64,000 nucleotides of DNA from an uncultured Erysipelotrichaceae bacterium (GTDB lineage Bacteria; Bacillota_I; Bacilli_A; RFN20; CAG-826), in assembly GCA_902777015.1 (NCBI GenBank), contig CACYSA010000002.1:1-64000 (forward strand), written 5' to 3'. The position numbers were made by a program, and so were the translations under genes. The stretch's first letter is position 1; every line of letters starts with the position of its first letter. The notes under the pieces were generated by a model. That model saw nothing but the letters and a program-made list of their open reading frames with translations. It did not search any database and was not told the DNA's origin. Shown piece by piece: positions 1 to 9,300 of the stretch.

Positions 1-14
1 ACTATTTAGATTAT

Positions 15-33
15 AAATCATTTTTTGATTTTT
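15..33 (+). terminator. possible weak AT-only terminator
   Basis: AAATCA (15-20) can pair with TGATTT (26-31) around a T loop and is followed by more T. It may end the gene upstream of the window. The stem is short and AT-rich, so this is a weak call. Confidence 0.25.
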
Positions 34-119
34 ACATAATTTGATAGTTGTTTTTGTCGTGGAATGAAGTTTTTGCTTGACTTTGCTTATCTAATTTTCG
101 TTTCAAAACAATCTTTGTT

Positions 120-149
120 TTGCAATTATATAAATATAAATCATAATAT
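120..149 (+). promoter_or_regulatory. promoter, apparently leaderless, for the P-type ATPase
   Basis: TTGCAA (120-125) followed after 18 nt by TAATAT (144-149), or after 16 nt by CATAAT (142-147). The expected start of transcription falls at about the ATG at 157, and there is no Shine-Dalgarno sequence before that ATG. The same arrangement recurs at several genes in this window. Confidence 0.45.
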
Positions 150-156
150 TATAGTA

Positions 157-2862
157 ATGAAAAAGTTAAACATCCGTCATAACGCTGATATCAAAAGATT
201 TAATCCCACTGTGGAACAAGGTTTAGATGATGAATCTATTAACTACATGAAAAGTGTAGGGAAAGTAAACATCGCTAAAAACCCCACGAATAAATCTTAT
301 GGAAGAATTATCTTTGATAATGTTTTTACATTCTTTAATATCCTAATGTTCGCTATCGCGGGCTTACTTTTATTAATTGTGGGTCCTCAAGTTGTGACCA
401 ACTTAATGTTCTTAGGCATTATCATTTGTAATTTATTAATTGGTACAATCCAAGAATGCAAATCTAAACACACAATTGAGAAATTAAAATTATTAAATGA
501 TAGTAAATGTAAAGTGAGACGTAATGGCAAAGTTGTTGAAGTTTTACCGAGTGAAATCGTTTTAGATGATGTTGTTATTTTATCTCCTGGTGATCAAATT
601 CCAGCGGATTGTGAAATATTAGAAGAAACAATATTAGAAGTTAATGAATCATTATTAACTGGTGAATCTATTCCAGTTAAGAAGAGTAAAGGTGAAATGG
701 TCTTTGCTGGATCATTTGTTGTTTCTGGTTCTTTAGCGGTACGCGTTGATAAGGTTGGTAATGATACTTATATTCAATCAATTGAAAACAAAGCTAAAGT
801 ATCTAAATCCCCTAAATCTAGATTAATGATTGCTATTAGGAAAATCATTAGAAACATGACACTTATTGCTATCCCGTTAGCGTTAATTGTCTTAATTAAC
901 GAAATGATTCACACCATTAATAATAACGTTGATGGTTTAAATTTATTCCCTCTATTTGATGGTTTTAAATGGGGTGATAGAACTATCTTCTCTGACGCTG
1001 TCTTCTATAGTGGTGTGACTATTGCTTATATGATTCCTTGTGGTATGGCTTTATTAGCTTCTGTTGCTATGGCTACAGGTGTAGTTAGACTAGCGCAAGA
1101 AAAGACTTTAGCCCAAGACTTATATTCCGTTGAATCATTATCTAGAGTTAATACTTTATGTTTAGATAAAACAGGCACACTAACTGATGGAACGATGACA
1201 TTAGAACAATCTATCATTCTTGATAATGAATATAACGATGAACAATTAGAACAATTAATGTCTTCATATTTAGGTGCTTTCAATAGTGTTAACCAAACAT
1301 CAACCGCTTTACTTAATAAATACGGTAAACTCGTTGAGAAAGTAGAAGACTATGGTCAACAAGCTTCTTCTAAAGCGTTATTTACCGCGTTTAGCTATAA
1401 GCATCAATTAAATGTTGTTAATAGAATTAACTTCTCCAGTGCGAGAAAGTATTCCGCAGTGGAATTTGAAAATATGGGTTGGTTTGTGATGGGCGCTCCT
1501 GAATACATCACTAAAGATCAATCTATCTTAGATAAAGTTAATGAATTCGCTCAATCTGGTTTACGTGTTATTTTATTAGCCAAAGTCGATGGCGTTGTTA
1601 AAGATGACGAACCATTACCTTCTTCTATGCATCATGTGGCCATGTTTGTTATCAGTGACACAATTAGACCAGAAGTTAAAGATACAATGTTATGGTTTAG
1701 AGAAAACGATGTTGATATTAAAGTTATCTCTGGTGATAACATCGGTACAGTTTCTTATATCGCTAAACAATCAGGTATCGCTAACTGGGATAAAGTTGTC
1801 GATATGTCTAAAATTACTCCAGAAGATGATTTAAATGAAATTGTTATGAATAACGCAATATTTGGTCGTGTTTCTCCTGATCAAAAAGCGGAAATCATTC
1901 AAATCTTAAAACAAAACGGTAGGGTTGTTGGTGTGACTGGTGATGGCCTTAATGACTTATTAGCCTTTAAACAAGCCGATTGTTCTATTGCCCTTGCTAA
2001 TGGCGCGGCCGCGACTAAAAACGTTGCTAACTTAGTCTTATTAGATTCTAACTTCTCAAATATGAAAGAAGCCGTCTTCCAAGGTAGACGTGTTGTTAAT
2101 AATATTCAAAGATCTTCATCCTTATTCGTCATGAAGGATTATCTCTGGTTATTCATTACCATCATGCCTATTTTGTTAGGTTTGCCACATATGATTCAAC
2201 CAACAGTCATGTCTGTTGTTAATATCTTCATTACTGGTATTGCTAGCTTATTCGTGGCCTTAGAACCTGATAAAACTAGAGTGACTGGTAACTTCTATAA
2301 GAACGTTACTAAACGGGCGATAATCGCCGGTTTCTATATGTTCCTACCAGTATTACTAATTACTTTATATGTTGTTATTTCACGTCAGTTCTTTATGGGT
2401 CAAAACTTAGATGGTGTTAGTAAAGAACTCGCTACTGAATTTGTCGGTGGTGAGATTACTAAGATTGGTTGGATTCCAGTGATGGCTCTATGTGTCACAA
2501 TATCTGGATTTATTATCTTCTTTAGAAACTGTCGTCCATTTACGACATTTAGAAAAATATTATTCTTTATTATCTTAGGTGTGGTCTTATTAGTGTTATT
2601 ACTCGCTCCTGAATTCTTCATTGTTTCAGGTACAGAAATGCTTAAACAAACGGGTGGCTTAATGAAGATATTCCCATACATCTTCTCTCATATCATACCT
2701 AATGCTTCATTAGCCTTATTTAGAACGATGACATTAGAACAAACCATATTCTTAGGAGCTTATGCATTAATCGCTATTCCATTATATCTATTAAACGAAA
2801 AAGTCTTCGGTTCATTAGTGGAATTCGCATTGTTCTCGAAGAGAGAATTTAAGGACGAATAG
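157..2862 (+). CDS. P-type cation-transporting ATPase, CtpE-like
   Basis: Membrane cation pump of the HAD-IC/E1-E2 family. The phosphorylation motif DKTGTLTDG has its Asp near residue 337. The actuator motif LTGESIPVKK, the hinge GDGLNDLLAFKQADCSIALA and about ten membrane segments are visible. The stretch before the phosphorylation site (IAYMIPCGMALLASVAMA) resembles CtpE-type ATPases, a family with a member known to import Ca2+; substrate here is inference. The ATG at 157 is chosen because the extra 31 residues from the ATG at 64 are hydrophobic, AT-rich and overlap the apparent promoter. Followed after 4 nt by the guanine deaminase gene, with no functional link known to me. Confidence 0.88.
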   Translation: MKKLNIRHNADIKRFNPTVEQGLDDESINYMKSVGKVNIAKNPTNKSYGRIIFDNVFTFFNILMFAIAGLLLLIVGPQVVTNLMFLGIIICNLLIGTIQECKSKHTIEKLKLLNDSKCKVRRNGKVVEVLPSEIVLDDVVILSPGDQIPADCEILEETILEVNESLLTGESIPVKKSKGEMVFAGSFVVSGSLAVRVDKVGNDTYIQSIENKAKVSKSPKSRLMIAIRKIIRNMTLIAIPLALIVLINEMIHTINNNVDGLNLFPLFDGFKWGDRTIFSDAVFYSGVTIAYMIPCGMALLASVAMATGVVRLAQEKTLAQDLYSVESLSRVNTLCLDKTGTLTDGTMTLEQSIILDNEYNDEQLEQLMSSYLGAFNSVNQTSTALLNKYGKLVEKVEDYGQQASSKALFTAFSYKHQLNVVNRINFSSARKYSAVEFENMGWFVMGAPEYITKDQSILDKVNEFAQSGLRVILLAKVDGVVKDDEPLPSSMHHVAMFVISDTIRPEVKDTMLWFRENDVDIKVISGDNIGTVSYIAKQSGIANWDKVVDMSKITPEDDLNEIVMNNAIFGRVSPDQKAEIIQILKQNGRVVGVTGDGLNDLLAFKQADCSIALANGAAATKNVANLVLLDSNFSNMKEAVFQGRRVVNNIQRSSSLFVMKDYLWLFITIMPILLGLPHMIQPTVMSVVNIFITGIASLFVALEPDKTRVTGNFYKNVTKRAIIAGFYMFLPVLLITLYVVISRQFFMGQNLDGVSKELATEFVGGEITKIGWIPVMALCVTISGFIIFFRNCRPFTTFRKILFFIILGVVLLVLLLAPEFFIVSGTEMLKQTGGLMKIFPYIFSHIIPNASLALFRTMTLEQTIFLGAYALIAIPLYLLNEKVFGSLVEFALFSKREFKDE

Positions 2863-2866
2863 AAAT

Positions 2867-4114
2867 ATGGAAATATATCGCGGTCACATTGTTTATTCAA
2901 AGAATAAAGATGAACTAGTGGAACTCACTAATGGCTACATCGTTGTGACTGACGGTATTATTCAAGGCGTTTATAAAGATTTACCAAAAGAATATATAGA
3001 TAACAAAGTTATCGATTTTGGTAATGGTGTAATCATTCCCGCTTTCTCTGATTTACATGTTCATGCTCCTCAATATCCAAATAGAGGAATAGCGATGGAT
3101 AAATTATTAAGCAACTGGCTTAATGATTATACTTTCCCATTAGAATCTAAGTACAAAGATCTAGAATTCGCTAAACAAGTTTATCAAGCGTTTGTTAATG
3201 ATTTAATTAAACACGGCACAATGCACGCAGTTATATTAGGAACAATCCATAATCCTGCGACTGACTTTTTAATGGACTTATTAGAGAATAAAGGTATTCA
3301 AGCATATGTTGGTAAAGTCAATATGGATAAAGATTCACCGTCCTATCTTATTGAAACAACAGATCAATCAATTAAAGATACAAAAGCATTTATCAAAAAA
3401 CATATTAATAACAAATACGCTAAGGCGATATTAACTCCAAGATTCGCTCCTACTTGTTCTTTCAAATTATTAAAAGAATTAGGTAAATTAGCTAAAGAGT
3501 ATAATGTTCCAACACAAACGCATATTGTTGAATCATTATGGGAAAAAGAAGAAGCTAAAAAATGCTTTGATGGTTGTAGATGTGATATGCAAATCTATGA
3601 TGAAACAGGCTTATTAAATGTTCAGCCCTTTATCGCTGCGCATTTCATCTTCCCAAGCGAAGAGGATATTAAATTATTAAAAGATCATAATGGCTACGCA
3701 GTGACTTGTCCTGACGCTACCACAAATGTTATCGCTGGTATTATGCCAACAGGTAAATTAATCGATACGGGCATCAATTTAGCCATCGGTAGTGATATAT
3801 CCGCAGGCTCATATTTAGGTATTTATCGACAAGTGGCGAGCGTTGTTAGATTATCCAAATTAAAACAATTTTATGAACCAGAGAATAGAACAGTCCATTT
3901 TAATGAAGCCTTTTATATGGCAACGAAAAGTGGTGGTAAAATCTTTGATAAAGTTGGTAGTTTAGAACTAGGCTATTATTTCGATGCATTAGTCATCGAT
4001 GGTTTAGAAGATAGCTTTATGAAATTATCACCAATCCAATTAGTGGAACGCTTCTGTTATGCAGGTGATTCCCACCATATCGTTCATAGATATTTAAGAG
4101 GTAAAGAGATCTAA
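2867..4114 (+). CDS. guaD: guanine deaminase
   Basis: Amidohydrolase of 415 aa converting guanine to xanthine and ammonia in purine salvage or catabolism; cytoplasmic. The metal-binding DLHVHAPQYPNRG at about residues 63-75 is characteristic of guanine deaminase within the amidohydrolase superfamily. Later come QTHIVES, AAHFIF and the metal Asp in IGSDISAG. The length is near the family norm of about 430-450. It begins 4 nt after the ATPase stop, so the two are probably co-transcribed, and a bidirectional terminator follows. The deaminase family assignment is firm; substrate preference is by motif. Confidence 0.88.
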   Translation: MEIYRGHIVYSKNKDELVELTNGYIVVTDGIIQGVYKDLPKEYIDNKVIDFGNGVIIPAFSDLHVHAPQYPNRGIAMDKLLSNWLNDYTFPLESKYKDLEFAKQVYQAFVNDLIKHGTMHAVILGTIHNPATDFLMDLLENKGIQAYVGKVNMDKDSPSYLIETTDQSIKDTKAFIKKHINNKYAKAILTPRFAPTCSFKLLKELGKLAKEYNVPTQTHIVESLWEKEEAKKCFDGCRCDMQIYDETGLLNVQPFIAAHFIFPSEEDIKLLKDHNGYAVTCPDATTNVIAGIMPTGKLIDTGINLAIGSDISAGSYLGIYRQVASVVRLSKLKQFYEPENRTVHFNEAFYMATKSGGKIFDKVGSLELGYYFDALVIDGLEDSFMKLSPIQLVERFCYAGDSHHIVHRYLRGKEI

Positions 4115-4146
4115 AAAAGCACTCCGTAATGGAGTGCCTTATTTCT
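4113..4146. terminator. bidirectional terminator between convergent genes
   Basis: GCACTCC (4119-4125) pairs with GGAGTGC (4131-4137). A run of A lies on the left and TTATTTCTT on the right, so it can end transcription of guaD and of the convergent esterase gene. Confidence 0.8.
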
Positions 4147-5051
4147 TACCCTAAGAATTTTTCGAATTGCTCTGCGAACAAATTACCGAGTAATACTTGT
4201 GATTCGGTATCATAATGAGCGGTATCGACGGTGTCGAATGGCTCTTGATTGGTGTGTAAACCCGCTTCAATAGTATCAATATAAATATTGTTTTCACTAT
4301 CGTTAGCGAATTGTTCTTTTGCTTCGTTCACTTTGCGGTAATATTGCCACTGTGGTGAGTTGTTTATACCAGCATCGATAAATGGCACATCTTTGTTACC
4401 AGCGAGTTCCTTAAGGTCTGTTCTTACATTACCAACAAATTCTTTTAGATTTTCGTAATATTCTTGGTAATAACCATCATAGGAATCACCTTCACCTTGC
4501 ATCCAACAAAATGCTTTGATTGTTGGCTCATAGCCTTGTTCTTTAAGATTGCCCATTTGTAGTTTCACATATTCAATGAAACGTCCATACATTGGTGAAT
4601 TACGTTTTGTCCAGTCATCTTTAAGATTCGAAGCACCACAGGCATATTTAATTAAGAATAATTTACCAGCGTATTTTTCATGCATTCTTTCAGCGATACC
4701 GATTTCAGGACCAAATGTCGCTTGGCTATTGCCTTGACCTAACATCACTTTAACAAAGTCATTATCTTTAGACTTATTTTGAGAGTAGAAATAGGAACTA
4801 TTATCTTCTCTAACATCTTTAGTCCAACAGTCATAGGCTATTTGGATATCTGGATACCCTTTCATATATTCAGATTCTTTTGCTGAACCCATACTTCTTT
4901 TTAAACATTTGATATGGGTACAACCAACCGCATTACTTTGACCAGAGATAACAACAACATCAACAGGCTTAGGTTCTTTAGGCGTGTTGTTACATCCCAT
5001 AGCGGAAAATGCTATTGGGGATAATAGGAATAATTTTATAAAGTTTTTCAT
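4146..5051 (-). CDS. SASA-family (sialate O-acetylesterase-like) carbohydrate esterase lipoprotein
   Basis: Exported lipoprotein of 301 aa: hydrophobic signal ending in SAMGC (Cys20). The catalytic block VISGQSNAVG at about residues 34-43 and CWMQGEGDS near 158 are hallmarks of the SASA/DUF303 esterases (CE6 and sialate O-acetylesterases). The C-terminal DTAHYD probably supplies the catalytic Asp/His. It probably removes acetyl groups from a plant or host glycan at the cell surface; whether sialate or xylan/mannan is the substrate cannot be decided. It is divergent from the next SGNH esterase gene, and the spacer holds two direct repeats that could co-regulate both. A TAATAT/TATATT box lies 5-8 nt upstream of its ATG. 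Confidence 0.82.
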   Translation of the reverse strand: MKNFIKLFLLSPIAFSAMGCNNTPKEPKPVDVVVISGQSNAVGCTHIKCLKRSMGSAKESEYMKGYPDIQIAYDCWTKDVREDNSSYFYSQNKSKDNDFVKVMLGQGNSQATFGPEIGIAERMHEKYAGKLFLIKYACGASNLKDDWTKRNSPMYGRFIEYVKLQMGNLKEQGYEPTIKAFCWMQGEGDSYDGYYQEYYENLKEFVGNVRTDLKELAGNKDVPFIDAGINNSPQWQYYRKVNEAKEQFANDSENNIYIDTIEAGLHTNQEPFDTVDTAHYDTESQVLLGNLFAEQFEKFLG

Positions 5052-5073
5052 ACATTAATATATTAATCCAATG

Positions 5074-5104
5074 TTTTAGTAAACTTTTATATATTTTAGT
5101 AAAC
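5074..5104. promoter_or_regulatory. two direct repeats TTTTAGTAAAC, 20 bp apart
   Basis: Identical 11-mers at 5074-5084 and 5094-5104 lie on the same face of the helix, inside the divergent promoter region of two esterase genes. Further copies of the GTAAAC core occur at 6146-6156 (inverted), 6245-6254 and 6265-6270 (inverted). They look like an operator for an unidentified regulator. Confidence 0.5.
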
Positions 5105-5118
5105 AACACTTATTAGAG

Positions 5119-5146
5119 TTGCTCTTTCTTCCTTACACGATACAAT
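5119..5146 (+). promoter_or_regulatory. promoter of the CE2-like esterase gene
   Basis: TTGCTC (5119-5124), 16-nt spacer, TACAAT (5141-5146). The ATG at 5145 overlaps the -10 box and so cannot be the start of this transcript. Transcription should begin at about 5153-5154, exactly at the next in-frame ATG. Confidence 0.5.
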
Positions 5147-5153
5147 GAATTTA

Positions 5154-6119
5154 ATGATAGATTTAGCGAATACTCATATTAACGGACGATATCTTTTTAA
5201 AGATAACATCATCTATCTCTATAATGGTGCCTCTTCCTTATCTTTTAAGATGGATGGAGATGCTTTTACTATCTATTTAGAGTGTATTCCTGCTCCAGGA
5301 TACTTCTATATCATCGTTGATAGAGACTACTCTAGCAAGATAAAAGTCTTAAATGAAAGTGGTGTCTATCAATATAAGTTCAAAGAAAAAAGTGTTCATT
5401 ATATCGATATTATTAAGGGTAATGAGGCTAATGATAACGCTTTAGCGATTAAGGATATTGTTGTACACGGTGAGCTTTATCGTTATGACCATGTCTATTA
5501 TAAAAAAGTTAAAGTTTATGGTGATTCTACAGTCGCTGGTTTTGGTATCTTAGGCCATAACGAATTTGCCTCCATCCATACTTCTGATTCCGTTAAAGAT
5601 TTTGTTTACCAAGCCTTATATGAATTAGATATGGAAATGGATATATTCTCCGCTTCTGGATGGGGTTTAACTTTCTCTAGTTATACTGATCCTAAGAATA
5701 TTGGCGTTATCGATTTTATTGATAAAGTCAAAGTAAATTCAAATGTTGATAATCAAGATGTCCTTAAAGAAGATATCTTAATTATTTCATTAGGCTGTAA
5801 TGATAATTCCTATATCCAAGAAGATAAAACCTTAAGAGATACAAGAATCAATTATTTCAAAAGACAATACCAAGCGCTTATTGATTATGAACTAAGAAAT
5901 AATAAAGATCTAAAAATACTAATGGTATATGGCACTTTAAAGGAAGAAAATGCCTACTATTTATATGAAGAAACATATGAATATTTAAAGCCTTTATATA
6001 AAAATTTATATATCCACAAATTTAATGGGGATAATACCGCAATTAGTAACCATGCTTATGTAACCGCTCATGAAAGAATGAGTGAAGAGCTAAAAACGGT
6101 TATTAAAGAGATTATCTAA
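5154..6119 (+). CDS. SGNH hydrolase with N-terminal jelly-roll, CE2-like acetyl esterase
   Basis: About 321 aa, no signal peptide, so probably cytoplasmic. Residues 1-115 look like a beta-sandwich (YLYNGASSLSFKMDGDAFTIYL); the rest is an SGNH hydrolase with VYGDSTVAGFG (nucleophile Ser), ISLGCNDNS and a C-terminal HAYVTAHERM block placing His near the end. This order matches CE2 acetyl esterases, which deacetylate mannan and xylan oligosaccharides. The start at 5154 rather than 5145 is chosen from the promoter geometry. It is divergent from the SASA esterase gene and shares the GTAAAC repeats with it. Confidence 0.75.
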   Translation: MIDLANTHINGRYLFKDNIIYLYNGASSLSFKMDGDAFTIYLECIPAPGYFYIIVDRDYSSKIKVLNESGVYQYKFKEKSVHYIDIIKGNEANDNALAIKDIVVHGELYRYDHVYYKKVKVYGDSTVAGFGILGHNEFASIHTSDSVKDFVYQALYELDMEMDIFSASGWGLTFSSYTDPKNIGVIDFIDKVKVNSNVDNQDVLKEDILIISLGCNDNSYIQEDKTLRDTRINYFKRQYQALIDYELRNNKDLKILMVYGTLKEENAYYLYEETYEYLKPLYKNLYIHKFNGDNTAISNHAYVTAHERMSEELKTVIKEII

Positions 6120-6168
6120 AGCCCTTAAATAAACACAAAAAACAAAAAGTTTACTATGGGCTTTTTAT
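6118..6168 (+). terminator. terminator after the CE2-like gene
   Basis: AAAGCCC (6118-6124) pairs with GGGCTTT (6158-6164), with an inner TAAAC/GTTTA stem (6130-6134 / 6149-6153) and TTTTTATTATT after it. The inner arm coincides with a TAGTAAAC motif (inverted), so the site may be dual use. Confidence 0.55.
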
Positions 6169-6244
6169 TATTCCTTAATTTAGATTAATTCTATTTATAT
6201 TTATTATTTATTTATTGTAATTAGATATATGATTGTTTATGAAA

Positions 6245-6270
6245 TTTAGTAAACATTTCAAAAAGTTTAC
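6245..6270. promoter_or_regulatory. inverted GTAAAC...GTTTAC pair
   Basis: TTTAGTAAAC (6245-6254) faces GTTTAC (6265-6270) across 10 nt, upstream of the large lipoprotein gene. The core is the same as in the repeats at 5074-5104, which suggests the esterases and the lipoprotein share a regulator. Confidence 0.4.
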
Positions 6271-6320
6271 AAAAAACATCCTAAAGTTTATCAGTTTTTA
6301 CTTTTTTATGTCTTTCATCG

Positions 6321-6378
6321 TGCATTATAATGCAATTGTCAAGGAGTCTAAAAAACTCTTACATATTGCATAATGCAA
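6321..6378. promoter_or_regulatory. two TGCAT...ATGCA palindromes at the lipoprotein promoter
   Basis: The perfect 14-bp palindrome TGCATTATAATGCA (6321-6334) contains a TATAAT -10 box (6326-6331). A second, TTGCATAATGCAA (6366-6378), lies just before the Shine-Dalgarno AGGAAG. Centres are about 45 bp apart. A repressor bound at both would cover the promoter and the ribosome site. Confidence 0.5.
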
Positions 6379-6391
6379 GAAAGGAAGTCTT

Positions 6392-9300
6392 ATGAACAAT
6401 AAGAAAAAATTGTCTTTTCTATCGCTTGCTCTTGCCTTGGGCATGATTTTAGGTGCTTGTAATAAACCAGCAGCCTCATCTCAAACCCCAGCAAGTTCAA
6501 ACGTGGGACCGGCTGAGTCTTCTCTTCCAAGTGGCAACTCGAGTGAACAAAGTGCTGCTCCAGTGAGTTCAAGTTCAGCCAAACCATCATCGTCTGCACA
6601 ACCTTCATCATCTCCTGCTAGCTCATCTAGTAGCAGTTCCAGCTCTGTTGCCCCAACTGCAGTTAGCATTTCCGTTAATCTTGAAAATGTTAAAACAGCT
6701 TATACTCGTGGCGAAGCCTTAAACTTAACCGGTATTGTGGTCAATGCTACTTTCTCTGACGGCACTAGTAGAGCGGTCCACAGCTACACAACCAATCCTG
6801 CTAATGGCACAGTCTTAGATCAAGTGGGCGAAAAAGAAGTCGTGGTCACTTATAAAGAAGTCACCACATCATTCAAAGTCACAGTGGCGGCCCAAAAGTT
6901 CACTGTTAAATTCGTTGTCGATAGTGCTGTAGTCCAAACTGGTGAAGTCGAAGAAGGTCAAACAGCTTCTTATACCGGTGAAACACCAACTAAAGCAGCT
7001 GACGCTAATGCAGTCAAGTACAGATTTAAAGGCTGGGATAAAGATTTAACTCAACCAATCACTGCCGATACAACATTCAACGCGGTCTTTGCAGAATACG
7101 CTGCTGAACAAGTTGTTGATAACTTCGAATCCTACGAAAGCAATAGTGATATGGCCGATGCTTGGAAAGTTGAAGCATACACAACTGCTTGGGGCGAAAC
7201 ATCTGCTGCCGTTTCTGTTGGCAGTAAAGCCGCTCAAGGTAATAAAGCTCTTAGATTCGATGGTTGGGAAAATGGCACAGGTTTCAGATTCCTTAAACAT
7301 AACGAAGTCGGTGCGTTCGCAAAATCCGCTAATGCTATTAAATTCAATTTACAAATTCCATCAATCAATACTGTGAAGGTCATCTTAAAAGGTAAGGCCA
7401 CAATCATGGGCCAAGTCCAAGAACCATCCTTCACATATGAATTCCATCCAACAACAAGTGAATATGTTGAATACACAATTCCACTTGCTGCTAGTGAATG
7501 GCAATTATGGGGCGAAGCTGGCAAAACCATTAAAACAGCCGCTGACATGATTGGTGCTCACGTTGATGACATTGTTAATTACATCACTGACGTTGGCTTC
7601 TTTGTCCAAGGTAAGAATGATGGCAATCTTCCATACTTCGCTTTCGCCGATAATATCCGCTTCGTCACAATTGATGAACCAGCGGCTAAATCCGAAGTCG
7701 AAACAATGGGTCAATACACAAGATATACCGGCTTATTAAATAATGGCTACACAGTCAAAGTTGAATTAGGCGCTAATGGTGCAGCAACAGCCACAGTTAT
7801 CGATATGGAAACACCACAACAAATTCCAGGTAACGTTGCAATTGACGCTAACAAGAATATGACATTCACATCTGCTGATAGTGGTGCCACATTAGTTTAC
7901 AAAGCCCAATTAAAGAACGGTGGTCAATCCATGAAGTTCGTCGAAGCTGGTGGTGCTTTCGCAGAAGCAGTTACTGGTGTTGATCTCAACGCTGTTCAAG
8001 TCGTTGATAATTACGAACAATATACATCCGATGGTCAAGCCTATTATCAAAGCAAACCAGCAGAAGAAAGAAGTGGATGCCGTGGTGCATACTTCTCTGA
8101 ATACTATGCTGGTGGTTCAGCATCCTCTCCATGGGGTGGCAATGGCTGGTCATTATTAGGTGGCGACGGTAGTCAACTTAAATTAAAGCAAGACCAAGCT
8201 GGCGCTCACTCTGGTAAAAACTATCTCTGTTTGAAACATTCTAAGTCAGTTGCATTCAGATATATGCAATGGGGCTTATTCGATGGTACAGCAGAACAAA
8301 ATAACTTCCGTGGTTCTAAATTTAGCTTCTGGGCTAAGACAAATGGCTTTGTTAAATCATTCAAGGTTTCTATGTATTCACAATCAAAACCAACTCTTCA
8401 AACAAAAGATAACTATGTTAAAGTTCAAACATTTGAACAAACAGAAGCTATTGGTCAATGGAAACACTTCGAAATCGACCTCAATCCTGCTCTTACATAC
8501 TATGGATTCATGATCTTCACAGAAAAGAATACAAGTTTAAGTGCCAATGAAGCTTACTTATACATCGATGACGTTGAAGTTTATACCGCTAATCCATATG
8601 CAACATATGTTCCACCAGTTCCTCCAGTTGAAGACAAAGTCTTAACTCCTGGCATGACCTATATCGGTAAAGTTGCTGGCCTCATCAATGCCCAATTAAC
8701 AATTGGTAAAGATAATGCTGTTACATTAGCCGCTCCAGGTATGGCAATGAACATTAATGGTACATACACAATTGTCGAAGACGAAGTCACAATGACATTA
8801 GGTGATGTCCAATATGTCGGTACAATCGAAGACAACGCTATCAATTTCAAATCCGTTAATGGCACAGGTACTATTGCTGGTGCTCTTAACAATCTCAGCT
8901 TCAACATGATTGAATACGCTGATAACGCTGAAACATATGAATCCGATGGTAAGATGTATTACCAAGGTAATAAAGATCTCAGCCAAGTTAGTGGTGCTCG
9001 TGGTGCTTATCACTGTGACTATTACACAGGCGGTTCCTCAAACCTTTCCCCAATCGGTGGTAATGGTTGGTCCTTAATGGGTGGTAGTGGTGATCAATTA
9101 CAACTCGATAAGACAACAGCTGCTGATGGTAGCCAATCCCTTAAGATGAAGTTCTCCACAGCGGGTAGCATGAGATACTTACAATGGGGCTTAGCCGATG
9201 GTACAGCCGTTGGTCATAAAGGCTTCAATAAACTCGGTATCTACATGAAGAATACTACCGCCACAAACGTTAGCATTAAACTCTATGCCTATCACATTCA

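Noticed and set aside
64-156. N-terminal 31-residue extension of the P-type ATPase
   Set aside because: It is AT-rich and overlaps a promoter-like TTGCAA/TAATAT pair; homologous proteins start near the ATG at 157.
5145-5153. Start of the CE2-like gene at ATG 5145
   Set aside because: This ATG is part of the -10 hexamer TACAAT, so it would not be in the transcript. The next ATG at 5154 fits the predicted start of transcription.
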